Assembly (NCBI GenBank): GCA_014898415.1
Contig: RCTD01000022.1
Span: 1,026,746 to 1,090,745 of the forward strand
Length of the DNA: 64,000 bases
Source of the DNA: Stromatinia cepivora
Taxonomy: Eukaryota > Ascomycota > Leotiomycetes > Helotiales > Sclerotiniaceae
Direction: 5' to 3'
The number at the start of each line of letters is the position of its first letter. Positions within the stretch are counted from its first letter, which is position 1. Made by a program: the position numbers and the translations under genes. Below, one piece after another: positions 36,704 through 48,250 of this stretch. The notes below the pieces were generated by a model. It worked only from the letters and a program-made list of their open reading frames with translations, had not been told where the DNA came from and ran no database searches.

Positions 36704-38694
36704 AACTCTGAGCTCGATATTCATTGCTTTGGTGTTTACTGCATAGGATGATCCTTTTTGCGGCTTGATTTAGTTTCATTATTTCTTTCTTCGATGGCGG
36801 AGGGATCTGATTTTCATTTCTCTTGTAATTGACAAGGCTGTTATATTTCAAAGGCTTTTCGTATCGAAATATTGGTAGCGCGTTTGGTAGTCTGCATGAA
36901 TTATTGTTCATCGAGAGACGACCAAAAATGCTTACATGGACGGATATCATACCGGGGAGTTGAGAAGGATGCAAAAATTAAGATACCCAGAGTTAGCGAT
37001 GAACAAATGGTGCATATTTGCATATCAGGATGGGAGGTAACTAGTAAAGCAATCTGACAAGTTTTACTTCTCGTGTGTATGGGGCTGTCAATATAAAATT
37101 GTTCCTGCAAGTGACTTTCAATGGCCCCGTCTTCTCAAATCAATTTGCAGTGAATTGAAGTAATTCATATATCACAACCATGATCCCAAAAATCGGGTAG
37201 GTGGTATATCTATGGCCCTCTAGCTCTAAAACCTCTGAAAAACCCAGCCAATCTATTCATCCCTTTCTCTTCGTCTAGGACCTGTTCAAAGCTCTTCCAA
37301 AGTTCATTGATTTGCCCCCAGAAATTTAGAGTGTGCTTGATTTTGTCGTGTTTCTTGTTTCTTGTTTTGGGGTTGGGGTTGGGGTTGGAGTTGGGGTTGA
37401 GGTTGAGGTTGTGGTTGTGGTTGGGGTTGGGGTTGAATGGATAAAGAATTCGGAAGTGGATAGATGGATGGATATATGGATAGACAGAGAGAGAGAGAGA
37501 GAGAGAGATCTTTTGCTAGTGGATAGAGGTGGAGGTGGAGGTGGAGGTGGAGGTGGGGGATAGATAGATATAGAGGGGTTTTTGTGGAGGGAATTTGGGT
37601 TTGAAGTTAAGGGTGGATGGGTTGGATGGGGTGGATGGATTGTATTGTGGGATTGTATTGTGGATTTTGTATTGTGTTGATGGATGGGTTGATGAGTTTG
37701 ATGAGTCTGATGGGAAGAACGGGGGGATGGAATGAGGGATTAGGATGGGAGGGGCGGTTAGAAGGTTCAATTTTTGTGCTTGGGGTTGATTTAGGGAGAG
37801 GTTAAGAGGTGAGGGGGAGAGAAAGGAAGAGAAGAGGTGGTTAGCTATGGAGGAGAGGAGGGAGGGGCGGAGGGAAGGGATGGATGGATGGATGGGATGA
37901 ATTGAATGGATGGATTGTGATTTAGGGTTTGATAGATGTGAATTGGGTTGGATTGGATTGGATTGAAAGTATTAAAAGAATAGAATGGAATGGAGGGACT
38001 GAATCATGATAATGAGTAAGGATGGGATTGGAAAAATTTAAGAATTGAGAATTAGAAGATGGAAAAATAGATTGAAAATTTCTTGATTATGGTTGGTGTA
38101 TTATATATGCTCTGGTATCGTTCATCTATTCATTCACTCTTATCAATAGCAAGAAATAAACATTTACTAGGTAGGTAATCTTAGCCAGTACTTACTTCTG
38201 TATTTCTCAAATCCTGCAGCTGAAGTTATGAATTAAGAATTTAGTAAGAAGTTAGTAACCTACCTACAAGGAGCAAAACACATTCTCAGTGAGATATAAA
38301 GTATAAGTATAAATAAATATAAATGAATGTGTAATATTGCTTAATATGTATATATGATCGAATTATTCTAAAGAGGGAAATCAGATCCATTAATACCAGA
38401 AACAACAAGTTGAGTCCTCTTCACGGGGTTTACCATGGTACCCAGGGTCCTCCTAGATTTTGATATCTCCCCTCTGATGACTTTGCAAAATCGTGTGTAA
38501 ATATAAAGGAAATGAGCGTCAAGAATCAGATTTTCAAGATTTTTCGTAATGAGTGTCCAACAATCCAAACACAGGTCATACTTGTTTGTTTCTGAGCATT
38601 TCCAACCATTCCAGAGAAACATCCCCAGATATGTAAATTTCCAAGACAAGTGAACAGATGAGCAATCATCTGCATCACAAACCACCAGATCCAA
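36704..38694. other. Intergenic region with low-complexity DNA
   Basis: Convergent 3' regions of ARB1 (+) and the MFS gene (-). It includes strand-asymmetric G-rich repeats at 37367-37562 and TGGATGG-like runs to about 37940. ORFs across them are artefacts of repeats. An open minus frame of 108 aa (38368-38694) just past the MFS stop has no domain. Confidence 0.6.
37367..37562 (+). repeat. G-rich hexamer and simple-repeat tract
   Basis: Successive blocks: GGGGTT-type hexamers (about 37367-37435), a TGGATA-type block, (GA)n (about 37487-37508) and GGTGGA hexamers (about 37528-37558). Strong purine/pyrimidine strand asymmetry. The GGGGTT block could form G-quadruplexes (inference). It is not the canonical fungal telomere repeat TTAGGG. 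Confidence 0.9.
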
Positions 38695-40217
38695 TTAGTA
38701 CTTTGTACGAATCGACCATCCCACCGCCCAAACTCTCGCAACAATGAGGAGAAATCCTGCCAATGCATAAGAGAGTCCAGCAAAAACGATCAACCAGGTA
38801 TAATCGCCTCCACTAGCCGTGAGAATCTGTCCAGCAATAGGTAACCCAGTCAAAGTGCCAAATGCGACGACCATCCAGCATGTCGAATAATAGCGACCAT
38901 AGTGTTCAGTCTTACACATTTGGCCAACGCATACTGGACTCAGACTAAGATTACTGCCGCTAACGAATCCGAAGGTGGTGGCGAAAACGACGGCCATGGC
39001 TGTAGAATTGCTGGCTGGTAACCAAAGGGCTAGACATGTTATTACACAAAGAGCGACCGAGAGGATGAGTGTATTTAAACGACCAATAAGATCGGCCGCC
39101 CAACCTGCTCCGAATCGACCGAAAAATGAACCAGCATTGAGAATGGAGACAATATAGAAACCAAAGGATGTTGATTGACCTTGTGAGACAACATAAGGTG
39201 TGATATATGTCAGAGGGACAAAAATACCCCATTCGAGGAGGAAAATTGCCATGGTAAGGAAGAAGAAAGGTGGATCCTTAAAAGCATTTAAGTCCGGAAG
39301 AATGCTACTCATGCTAGGAAGTGCCTTTCGAGGAAGACGACTTTGCACGAGCAGATTTGCGAATATGAGAAGGAAGAGGAGGATGAATCCTAGGATTCGA
39401 GTTGCCCACGCAAAACCTATCGTTGGAAAAAGGCGCTGTAACATAAGAGGGAATATAATTCCACCAATACTTCCAGCCGTCATTGCAATACCGGTAGCGT
39501 TACCTCTCTTGACGAGAAAATAATGACCTATTGCAGCAATACATGGAGTATTTACCAAGCATCCACCGATACCATTGAGGACACTATACACCATAAAGAA
39601 GTGCCAATATTCTAGGACAATTAATAAGTAAACATGGATTTATGGTGTCAGCGTAACTTACGGGTACATAATCCAAGTAACATCATGGATAAAACCAACA
39701 AGATGCTTCCACTAAAGATCAAAGCTCTTGGACCGTATGCATCAAAGATAGGACCAATTGGTGCACCACAAAAGAAGGTCAAAAAGAGTGACAATCCGAA
39801 AATCCATCCGATCTGACCGGAGTCATAATCCTTCAATTGATGAGTAGCGAAATACTCTAGTAAGATACCGCTACAATTGAGAATCCCGAAGACTGAAAAT
39901 GAGCCACAAAATGATCCCACAACCACAGACCAACCCTTCAAACCTCCTTCAGGAAAATCATCCTTTTCGTCCTCTCCAATTGAAGCTCCATCAGATGGCT
40001 GATCGGAATCATTTTGAGCAATGCCTATCTCAAGGTTCTCATTATAATTGGTTGTGCTTCGCTTGTCGTTGTCAAAATTTTCCGAATTAAGTAAATTCGA
40101 GTTTACCCCGGATTTTTCAAAATTTTCAATTTGAGATCGATCGTTTGCACTAGATGCAGTGACGTCGCGGTTTTTTAAGCAGCTTTCCTCTGCATAGTTG
40201 TTCCCAACCGCTTGCAT
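38695..40217 (-). CDS. Major facilitator superfamily transporter, monocarboxylate type
   Basis: Exons 39662-40217 and 38695-39611; product 490 aa. The first ~95 residues are hydrophilic and acidic, ending in DFPEGGLKGWSVVVGSF, the usual entry to TM1 in fungal monocarboxylate-porter (MCT/Mch) homologues. About 12 hydrophobic segments follow, including GQIGWIFGLSLFLTFFCGAPIGPIFDAYGPR (shortened family motif A region), the splice junction into YWHFFMVYSVLNGIGG, and GIAMTAGSIGGIIFPLM. Homologues move monocarboxylates or riboflavin; the substrate here cannot be told. ATG 40217 was chosen; the open frame continues only to a GTG upstream. It is divergent from the aldo-keto reductase, about 1.5 kb apart. 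Confidence 0.9.
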
Positions 40218-41752
40218 GTGCCACACCCTCTGGTGAAATCTGATAACAGTAAGGATTTAACAAGCAATGTGAGTGATATGAAAAAGACCTCAATATGTGT
40301 CGTTAAAGGACAGGAAGAGCGGTGGAAAAGTTCGAGAAGTGGGGAAACATTTTAGACTTTGCAAGCTTTCTTGCAAGCTTTCCTCCTTCCAGAATGGGTC
40401 ACTTCCGAAGCCGGGGTGGGGTGGAATTTAGCCTGTTGGGATATTCACGGATACACGTGATACGGCGTGAATGTTCAGGAAGACGGCAAGGAAGGTACTC
40501 TGGGGCGGACCGGGGACATGGAAGGGTGATAGAATAAATGTAAACAGTGGTAGTGTATTCTTTATGGTGAGAGGGGGAATGAAATTTAGGATCCTGTGAC
40601 CCAGACCCTGTTTGAACCTTTCAGTTCCATACTTACCCCAATTAAACTATGGTCAGCCAAATCTCCTCGAGAAAATATAAGACCGTGTAGTATAGTATCA
40701 AGAACTGGAATGGACAATGGATGGGACACCAAAACGTGACTTCAGGTTCCATGAGTTCGTGAACCTTTCACGTGATGATATTGAAAATTGTCCAGACATA
40801 GAGCAAGCCCAAGGAAGCTGTTATTTTATCGAAGAATCGCAAGAGGATGAATCTTACACACTTGTATTGACTGGAGAAATATGGTGCTTAATCACAAGTT
40901 CCAGAACCAGCACACTACAAGTTTTTTATCTTATAGCAGGCGCTCTAAAACCTAGGCATCATTGACACCAAAAGTTTGATGTCGCTGTTCGTAGTAGCCA
41001 CGATGACATGTTAATATATCAAGCGCTATCCAGGTTTCGGGTAATCCCGCGGTTTATATAAGATGCTTTGGACATGACTTATGTCGATTTGCAAGATGCT
41101 GACCGGGAAAACCGCGGAGTGCAGACAAACTGCAAAGCATATCCGTAGACTTTTAGAAAGAAGGCTTGTAAGCGGGTTGGAATGGACCTATCACACAGAT
41201 TTCTGACCATTGGATCTTCAGGAGTCAGAACAACGAGAGATCCGCACTTGCAAGGATTAGCCGCGGATGGACGGAGTAAGGGGCGATAACCGCAATGCTT
41301 GATTTGCATTTCGGCCGAAGTGTATCACTGGTGCTGAGCAGCATCCAGTACTCGTGCTGTCAGAAAGTATGAAACTCGGCCGCTAGAGAAATCAGGTTAT
41401 TTTCTTGTAGCTTATTATCATATGGTACGTGCATAGAGTTTCTGTGTTGTATACTTTCTGGCCGTACGAGTACCATAATAGCTGGCATGAATCACGCAGA
41501 TAACTTATCTCCTTGCGAGGTTATGATTTTGGTGTTGTATGCAATGACCGTGTCAAGAATCAAAGATTTGTAAGTGAGTTTGAATGCGGGGAATGCTTCT
41601 TTCAGGAATGAAATCATACCAAAAAAATCCAGAATAAAAACTCCCATTTACCCTCCCAATTTGATGTCAAGATACACAGAATATCAAACACTTCTTCTCC
41701 TGTCTTAATTGAAATTACCTCCTCGTATATATATCATTTCCGAACAACCAAA
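40218..41752. other. Divergent intergenic region, MFS / aldo-keto reductase
   Basis: No gene with solid support. An 82-aa ORF starting with a real ATG (40717-40965, +) is protein-like in composition but has no recognised domain and no clear transcript structure. Confidence 0.45.
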
Positions 41753-42941
41753 ATGGCATTCGCTGCAGCCCCACCCCCAAAGACTGCTCTTGCTCGCTAT
41801 AGAATGCTGTCACCCACAGCAGCGGTTAGAGTAAGTCCTCTATGCTTGGGAGCAATGAATTTCGGAAACGCATGTAAGTAGACTTGGTGATTTCTCCGTC
41901 CTATAGTTACGTTACTAAGACTTTCCAGGGGAGAGTTTCATGGGAGCTTGTGATCAAAAACAAAGCGAGGAGATATTGGATTACTTTTATTCGGCTGGAG
42001 GAAACTTCATTGATACAGCCAACAATTATCAAAATGAAGAATCCGAGAAATGGCTTGGTGAATGGGCTGAAAAGCGCGGAATTCGAGACCAGCTTGTTAT
42101 CGCCACAAAGTTCACAACTTGTTTCCGAACCGGACATGCTGGTGAGGAGATTTTGATCAATACTGGTGGAAACGGAACAAAGTCTCTCCATCTTTCTGTC
42201 GAAGCAAGTTTGAAGAAGTTGAGAACATCGTATATTGATTTACTCTATGTTCACTGGTGGGACTTTACTTGCTCAATTCCAGAGCTCATGCAGTCATTGA
42301 ACGCATTGGTATTGGCCGGAAAGGTTCTATACCTTGGAATCTCAGACACCCCAGCATGGATTGTATCAAAATGCAATCAATATGCCCGTGATCATGGTTT
42401 CCGTCAATTTTCCGTCTATCAAGGACGCTGGTCAGCCGAGCATCGCGATTTTGAGCGTGACATTATCGATATGGCTGCTGAAGAAGGGATGGGATTAGCT
42501 CCTTGGGGCGCATTGGGAGGCGGTCACTTCAAAAGTGAAGAGCAACGCAAGTCCGATGAAGGTCGAAAGTTGGCTCCACCTACAGAAGCGGCCTTCAAGA
42601 TATCGAAAGCCCTGGAAAAGATTGCCAACGAGAAGAAGACAATCATTACCAGTGTTGCAATGGCATATGTGATGAAAAAGGCCAAATATGTTTATCCAAT
42701 CGTTGGTGGAAGAAAGGTTGAGCATTTGAAGGGAAATATCGAAGCTTTGTCAGTGGAGTTGAGTGATGACGATGTTAAGCAGATTGATGAAGCAAACGCA
42801 TTTGATATCGGATTTCCTCAGAATTTCTTAACAGGAGGACCAAACAAGGTGCAGAGCCCAAGTGATGTATGGTTGTCGGCAATGGCTGGAACCACAGATT
42901 ATATTCAAGCATCTAAGCCTCTTTCACCATACAAGCCATAG
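41753..42941 (+). CDS. Aldo-keto reductase (aryl-alcohol dehydrogenase-like)
   Basis: NADP(H)-dependent oxidoreductase. Exons 41753-41873 and 41929-42941; product 377 aa. The N-terminus ([21 protein letters not shown]) is typical of the fungal AAD/norsolorinate-reductase-like subfamily (AKR9). Catalytic tetrad by position: Asp69, Tyr74 (FIDTANNYQ), Lys101 (VIATKF), His149 (LLYVHWWD). The cofactor-binding C-terminal part [20 protein letters not shown] is present. The splice at NA/WESF is clean (gtaagt ... tttccag). These enzymes reduce aromatic aldehydes or polyketide intermediates, but no biosynthetic cluster is seen here, so a general aldehyde role is more likely (inference). Confidence 0.93.
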
Positions 42942-43799
42942 ATTCTGAGAGAAAGGAAGATGGAGCCTGGAGGTAGAGGGACGAATGAGTAGGAACAGTT
43001 CAAATTGACAACTTGCCAATACATTCAGTACATTACATGCTTTGATGTGATCGGCGATGTGATGGTGATGGATGGAATGATACTAGCCATTGAACTTACT
43101 ATATTTGACAAACTTCATCCAACATTCTAGCAGTCAGATCAGCGGTTTAAGTATCGCTTGTCGCTTGTCGCTTGTTATTAATCACGGGAAACGACAAGTA
43201 TGATGGACCCCTGCCTATTATTCTATTGTAAATCTACGGAGCAACAGGAGGATGAAGATTTATCCATGTCCATACGGAGTACATTTGTGCACGGGTAGGT
43301 ATCTAGGATAAGATACGGTGTACGGGTATCCGAGACATTTGTCCACAATTAGGCCATAACTGGCCATATGCGGTAAGTGGGGTGGAAATACGGTCGGTCA
43401 GTCGGTATCTAGATAGGTATCTAGCAGGGATCATCATCCCCTAACCTACCCCAGACTTTCTCATAATAATTTCCCAAGGCTGAGAGAATAATTTATCTAT
43501 TAATGCATCGACAACATTGAAATCTTCCAAATTAATCAACAGTTCAATAACAAAAGCCCTTTATGCGAAAGATTTTCTTCATAGAATTTTCGCATACATT
43601 CTAATAAACTCATTTTCCCACAATTTCAAGGTCGATTAGGAATACTTTACTACAATCTAAGAACTTCAGCCTTGAGGTTGAAATAGGAGACTCAATTCAA
43701 TTCAATACAATACAAAACGCGAACTCGATCTAATAACAAAACCTGTCTTCAGAATATTACGCCAGTAAGGAATCGAATAAGAACTTACTACACCTCAAC
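42942..43799. other. Intergenic, 0.86 kb
   Basis: Aldo-keto reductase 3' region and promoter of the acidic protein gene; no gene seen. Confidence 0.55.
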
Positions 43800-45563
43800 A
43801 TGGATCAAATTTTCAAAATCAAAGATGCCGTTGTCAATTATCTTTCCCCCGTTGCGAAACGTCGTAGGACAATGGGACCTCAAACTCCGGGTTACAGCGC
43901 AGTTGACGACGAACACCAATTTCTCTCAGAACCCCGAAACAATAAAAGAGCCCTGAGCTTCGCATATGATCGCATGAACCAGCATTATATGCCTCAAGAA
44001 GATAGAACGACCCCCTCCAGGAATCCTCTCAAACGTTCCCGCGAAGACGATGAGGCTGATGGACCCATATTTTCTGGAGATGAAATCTCACCAAAGCAAT
44101 CTTCTTCGCGGAATATTACTGAGAGTGATGAAGGATCGGTAAATCCAGATTATATGGACGAAGATGAAGAAGAGGATGAGGATGAGATTTCTGCCGAACA
44201 AAAAGTAAATGAATATCTTGCAAGACAGGCCGCGGAGTTAGCTAGGGCGAAAGAGACAGTGGAAAGAGCTCGAGAAGATGGCGAATGGTCTCCCGAAGAA
44301 ATTTTCTTATTGGAAAGAATTCAATACATGGGTCATGAAGGACTTTTGCCGCACTGGGCGAAAGAGCGGAATTTTCGAACGGTTCCTGAGGCCATGTTTT
44401 GTCCTGATGATAATGCACTCTTGGGTGAGAGTAGTAAATGTAAGTGTTTCCAAATTCTTGAATTACTTCAAACTAATCGTTACACAGCTATTCAAATGTT
44501 AGAATTCCTCAACAATTACCTTGGTCGTCGCGTACACGATCGATACTATGGTAGAAATGGCCCACCCGAAGCGCAAATGCGGCAATGGATTGGTAAATAT
44601 GTTGAGTGGACTGAAAGGGATGGAGGCTACCATAAGAAAAAGTTTATTCCAGTTCTCTGTCTTGTTGAAGGTCGATGGCACGCACCCGCTGCGGAAACAA
44701 CTAAACGCCTCCAAGATCAAATGAATTTCCATGCTGAATCATGGCGTCGATCACTATTACGTCCGTCACCAATTGTCAATGAATTTGGCGAGACAGAAAT
44801 ATACTTTCGACGTCCTCCTCTCATTTATGGAATCCTTTACATACAAGCGAAAGCATTATTCGTTACATTGGACTCTTCGGATCCACATGCGAAAATTAGA
44901 GATATTCACATTTGTGATTTCTTAGACTCGAGCAAACATTTTTGGCATGCTATATCTGTTGCTATTGTAGCTAAGATTGCCCAAAGGTATATGATGTCAA
45001 TCATTGACACTTTGGAAGATGATGACCCTCCTGAACCTGATTCGTGCAGCGAGAATGAATTAGAATCCAAGCGTCAGCGAGAAAAGAGATTGCAGAGAGA
45101 GGCAAGGAAATTGGAGAGAGAGAAAGAGCGGCAACGTCAAGAAGAGCTGTTGAGACTCGAGCAGCAAATGGAGGATGTTAAGATGGAAGAAGATGATGAC
45201 CATGTTATGGAGTCTATTGAGGAGTATGAAAAGGTCGATGTAATTGAGGGTGAAGAGGAAGAGCAAGAAGAATTTGAGGATGATAGACCATCGATGTCGG
45301 AATATGATGAGGAAGAAGAGGAAGAAGTAGAGGTTGAGGTTGAGGAAAGCGGAGATGATGAGCGAAGTGCTGATGGAGAATTAGAGAGCGATGAGGAAAT
45401 CGAGGATGCGGAAGAAGACGGTGAGGACGAAGATGAGGAAGAGAACGGAAGCAACCTCAGCAACGATAGCGGGGGCGAGGACGGAGATGTCGAAATCGGC
45501 GATCATTACGGAACCGGACAAACCCCCAAGTCAGTAAGCTCCGACGAGTTGTCGCATCTCTAA
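43800..45563 (+). CDS. Hypothetical acidic protein, probably nuclear
   Basis: Open frame of 587 codons from ATG 43800. It reads through a segment with perfect intron signals (44440-44487: gtaagt, actaat-like branch, tacacag; 48 nt, in frame, no stop). If spliced, the product is 571 aa. The N-terminus has basic KRRR and KRSRE motifs, candidate nuclear localisation signals. A conserved-looking middle (about residues 160-400) includes EEIFLLERIQYMGHEGLLPHWAKERN and WRRSLLRP.PIVNEFGET.IYFRRPPLIYGI. A charged coiled-coil follows (KRQREKRLQREARKLEREKERQRQEELLRLEQQ, about 424-460). The last ~100 residues are almost all Glu/Asp. I do not recognise the family; chromatin or histone binding is suggested only by the acidic tail. 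Confidence 0.8.
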   Translation: MDQIFKIKDAVVNYLSPVAKRRRTMGPQTPGYSAVDDEHQFLSEPRNNKRALSFAYDRMNQHYMPQEDRTTPSRNPLKRSREDDEADGPIFSGDEISPKQSSSRNITESDEGSVNPDYMDEDEEEDEDEISAEQKVNEYLARQAAELARAKETVERAREDGEWSPEEIFLLERIQYMGHEGLLPHWAKERNFRTVPEAMFCPDDNALLGESSKCKCFQILELLQTNRYTAIQMLEFLNNYLGRRVHDRYYGRNGPPEAQMRQWIGKYVEWTERDGGYHKKKFIPVLCLVEGRWHAPAAETTKRLQDQMNFHAESWRRSLLRPSPIVNEFGETEIYFRRPPLIYGILYIQAKALFVTLDSSDPHAKIRDIHICDFLDSSKHFWHAISVAIVAKIAQRYMMSIIDTLEDDDPPEPDSCSENELESKRQREKRLQREARKLEREKERQRQEELLRLEQQMEDVKMEEDDDHVMESIEEYEKVDVIEGEEEEQEEFEDDRPSMSEYDEEEEEEVEVEVEESGDDERSADGELESDEEIEDAEEDGEDEDEEENGSNLSNDSGGEDGDVEIGDHYGTGQTPKSVSSDELSHL

Positions 45564-46347
45564 GCTCTATGTGGAAAGTACATACATACCACTTTTGTAT
45601 TAGAATTTTGTGTACTATGTTGCATTTCAATTTTCCTTGGATCATTTACAAATATCAACGCACACGCACCCATACCAGTATACGATTGATTCAATCAAGG
45701 CGTATTTGAAATACACTTGAGCAAGCTGGCTTCGAAGAGATCACCGTGAGGCAATCTATCAGACAATGCTCTCCGATATTAGCACTTTAAGAATGCGCAG
45801 GAGGAATTGTACCAGGCGAAGCCATTTGATAGAGGGAGGCACCATTATAGATTTGTAACTTTTTAATGCCCTTTTCTAGCTGTTTCCTTTTCGAGAAATA
45901 CACCTTTTTATTTTAGTGTGATGATGAATAAAAATATTTAATATTAATTATTCAAACGAGTTTTGTAAATGATATCAAATGGTAAGACTTATCACTGATG
46001 GTTGGCTTTTTGAATACACCTCGTCACTCATGAGTCTCTCAAGCAAGCTTTATAAATAGAGCATACCAGGCCATTTTTCCACTCCGGAAACCCGAAAACC
46101 TGCATAAATTGAGAGTACTCATCGTGAGATTATTTGAACCTCCCTATCTAGCATCCATAATATCTCATTCTTCCGCTTTACTCCGTACATTTACTAGATA
46201 TCCGTATTTCCAAAACTATCCCCCCCTCACCCCCTCTCCCAAACCCCCAAAGACACCCACTCCCGATAAATCAATCATCTCCCTCTGCCTCTCTCCTTCC
46301 CCCTTTTTCTTTCCCCCCTCCAATCCCCCTCAACCCACCCCCCAAAT
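45564..46347. other. Intergenic, 0.78 kb
   Basis: Convergent 3' ends; the right part (46210-46347) is very C-rich. No gene seen. Confidence 0.6.
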
Positions 46348-47008
46348 CTAATGATCCTCCCTCGCCCTCTCCTCCAGCGCCAAAACCCCCTGTTCCAATT
46401 CTCTCACCCTCTGACCCACCCGTCGTTGAATCTCCTCTCCATATTCCCCCTCAATAGCTTGCCCATACATTTCTTTTAACGTTTGGAGTTCTTCTGCTGC
46501 GGCGGCGCGGTCGTCGGCTGCATAGACGGAGTTTTTGTCCGTTTCTTCGCTGGCTATCTATTGGGTGTTAGTTTGTTTGTGGGGTTGGGGGGAGAGGGGG
46601 GAGAGGAGGGGAGGGAGGGAAGGGAGGAGGATGGTGGTAAGGAGGAGTAAGTGATGAAAAGCAAATCAAAAAAAAACAAACCTCAAACTCATCCCTCGCA
46701 ACCGAATACTGCTCCGTCAAATCCTCAATAATAGCATCAGCAGGCGTCGCCGTCGCATACTCTCTCCTCCCAACCCCCACCATCCCAAATCCCCCAGCAC
46801 GCACATTCAACGCCGTATCATGCATCCATATCCTCTGAATAAGGGGTACCCCTACACAAGCTCGTCTTCCCGCATCTCCATTAATATTCCTAGCTAATAT
46901 AGTATTTGCGCTCCGGGTACTAAAATTACATTTCCCGGGTGCGGAAATACTGTTTATTTTCTGGATGGTGGATCGGTATTTTTGTGGTTGGATTCGTAGG
47001 GACGCCAT
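46348..47008 (-). CDS. Small mitochondrial-looking coiled-coil protein, unknown
   Basis: Exons 46682-47008 and 46348-46557; product 178 aa, splice phase 0 (gtttgt ... cccaatag). The N-terminus is rich in Arg, Ser and Ile with almost no acids (MASLRIQPQKYRSTIQKINS and on to KCNFSTRSANT), like a mitochondrial presequence. The C-terminal half is a continuous charged helix (ADDRAAAAEELQTLKEMYGQ, then EIQRRVGQRVRELEQGVLALEERA), probably a coiled coil. I do not recognise the family. The donor gtttgt is weaker than others in the window. Confidence 0.72.
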
Positions 47009-47339
47009 GGCGAATTGGAGAGGGGAATGGGTTGTGGTATCGCCTGTATGTTGGGGCTTTGTGTAGAGAGAGTAATTGAGTTGTTTGTTTTGTGTTTTGA
47101 TAGCTTAAGGTTAGAATTCATCGATGGTGCTCGGGCCTATATGACGTTGGTTTAGCAGGTACCTACCTACCCCTGTAGTTTTAGCGGCTAGCTAGCTCAG
47201 ATCTGTTGGATCCGATGAACGGAGTACAAATCTTTATTCCTCACTTATTTTTTGCTCCATAACGATGATTAAGCAATTAAGTATTGAGCTGTGAAGTGAA
47301 GTGCACTTGAATTGTCTCACATATCTAAATGGTATTATA
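47009..47339. other. Intergenic flank of MITE
   Basis: Promoter side of the small mitochondrial-looking gene; ends at the TA target of the MITE. Confidence 0.55.
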
Positions 47340-47825
47340 CAGTCACCGTGCACTGCTACTAGCCGATTGTCGAAAATACACCAAAAACAATCATTTTACC
47401 CTATTTATAATTCCCAAAATTCCTAGTTAAAATAATTCTAATTATTTGAAAAATTATATATATATTCATTTTATATTAAAGTATCTATATACTAGATTTT
47501 TTTTGATTCAATAAAATTATAATATAGTCATTTATTCTATAAAAAAATATCTTCAAAAAGTTCTTGATTTTCGCTTATTTTACTAGCAAAATCGAATATT
47601 TAAAATTATCTCAATTTTATTTATAAATTTCATAATCAATAAAATTCTGAAAAATAAATTATTTTATTTTATTTTTATTAAATTCCAATTGAAAATCAAT
47701 AGAATTATATAAATATATTTATTTATATTAATTTAAACAATTTATAATCTTTAAATGTTTATCATCAAATTTTATGATTTTTGATATGATTTAAATGAGT
47801 GGCTGGTAGCAGTGCGCTAGTACTG
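47340..47825. mobile_element. Tc1/mariner-type MITE, 486 bp
   Basis: Inverted ends: left CAGTCACCGTGCACTGCTAC and complement of right CAGTACTAGCGCACTGCTAC, both continuing AG into C-rich ends. TA flanks both sides (47338-47339, 47826-47827). The interior is very AT-rich and has no transposase frame. The first ~15 bp of both ends closely match the corresponding ends of the Tc1/mariner element at 2759-4137 (for example left ends CAGT[A/C]ACCGTGCACT). It is therefore probably a non-autonomous relative, possibly RIP-affected. Confidence 0.85.
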
Positions 47826-47827
47826 TA

Positions 47828-48250
47828 CACCAGACGAGATATATCAAAAAGGAGTGTAATGCTGTTTTTTATTTTCTATGTTTCTATATTTCTATATATC
47901 TATACAATGAGAATTATCCACCTCAAAAGAGTCGGCTTAAAATGGTAAGCTTTGCTGACCATATGTCTAAGTTTCCTCCTGCACACTCTGGAAAAAGAAT
48001 GGAAGATATCGCAGATATGAAAAAAAAAATCACCTTTGGTTTGAATGGGTTGTCCATCCAGATGTCGATCATGATGTTTGTACGAGGGGATGAGGATGTG
48101 GGTGGGTCATTAAGTATTAGAAATTATTGGTTATTTTTCATCGAGCTGTATTGAAAGAATTTGTATTAGTACTTACTTGCTCTAGAATATTGAAATCATC
48201 AGTTAATTAGAATATCAAACATACCTCTTATCAAAACATCAGTCTTGTAA
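47828..48250. other. Intergenic between MITE and LysM pseudogene
   Basis: AT-rich, no supported gene; a 70-aa ORF at 47942 shows no features. Confidence 0.5.

Noticed and set aside
37333..37563. Val/Gly-rich ORF over the G-rich repeats, and a telomere-like reading of the GGGGTT tract
   Set aside because: The ORF is repeat translation. The expected telomere repeat in these fungi is TTAGGG, and the tract lies between ordinary genes.
38368..38694. 108-aa minus-strand frame directly after the MFS stop
   Set aside because: The MFS protein ends at a normal length; the frame is Cys/Trp-rich without a domain and is probably 3'-UTR.
40717..40965. 82-aa ORF with genuine ATG between the MFS and aldo-keto reductase genes
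   Set aside because: Protein-like composition but no domain, no splice continuation and no neighbour logic; not enough to call a gene.
45137..45463. 108-aa Ser-rich minus-strand ORF
   Set aside because: Antisense shadow of the Glu/Asp-rich tail of the gene at 43800-45563.
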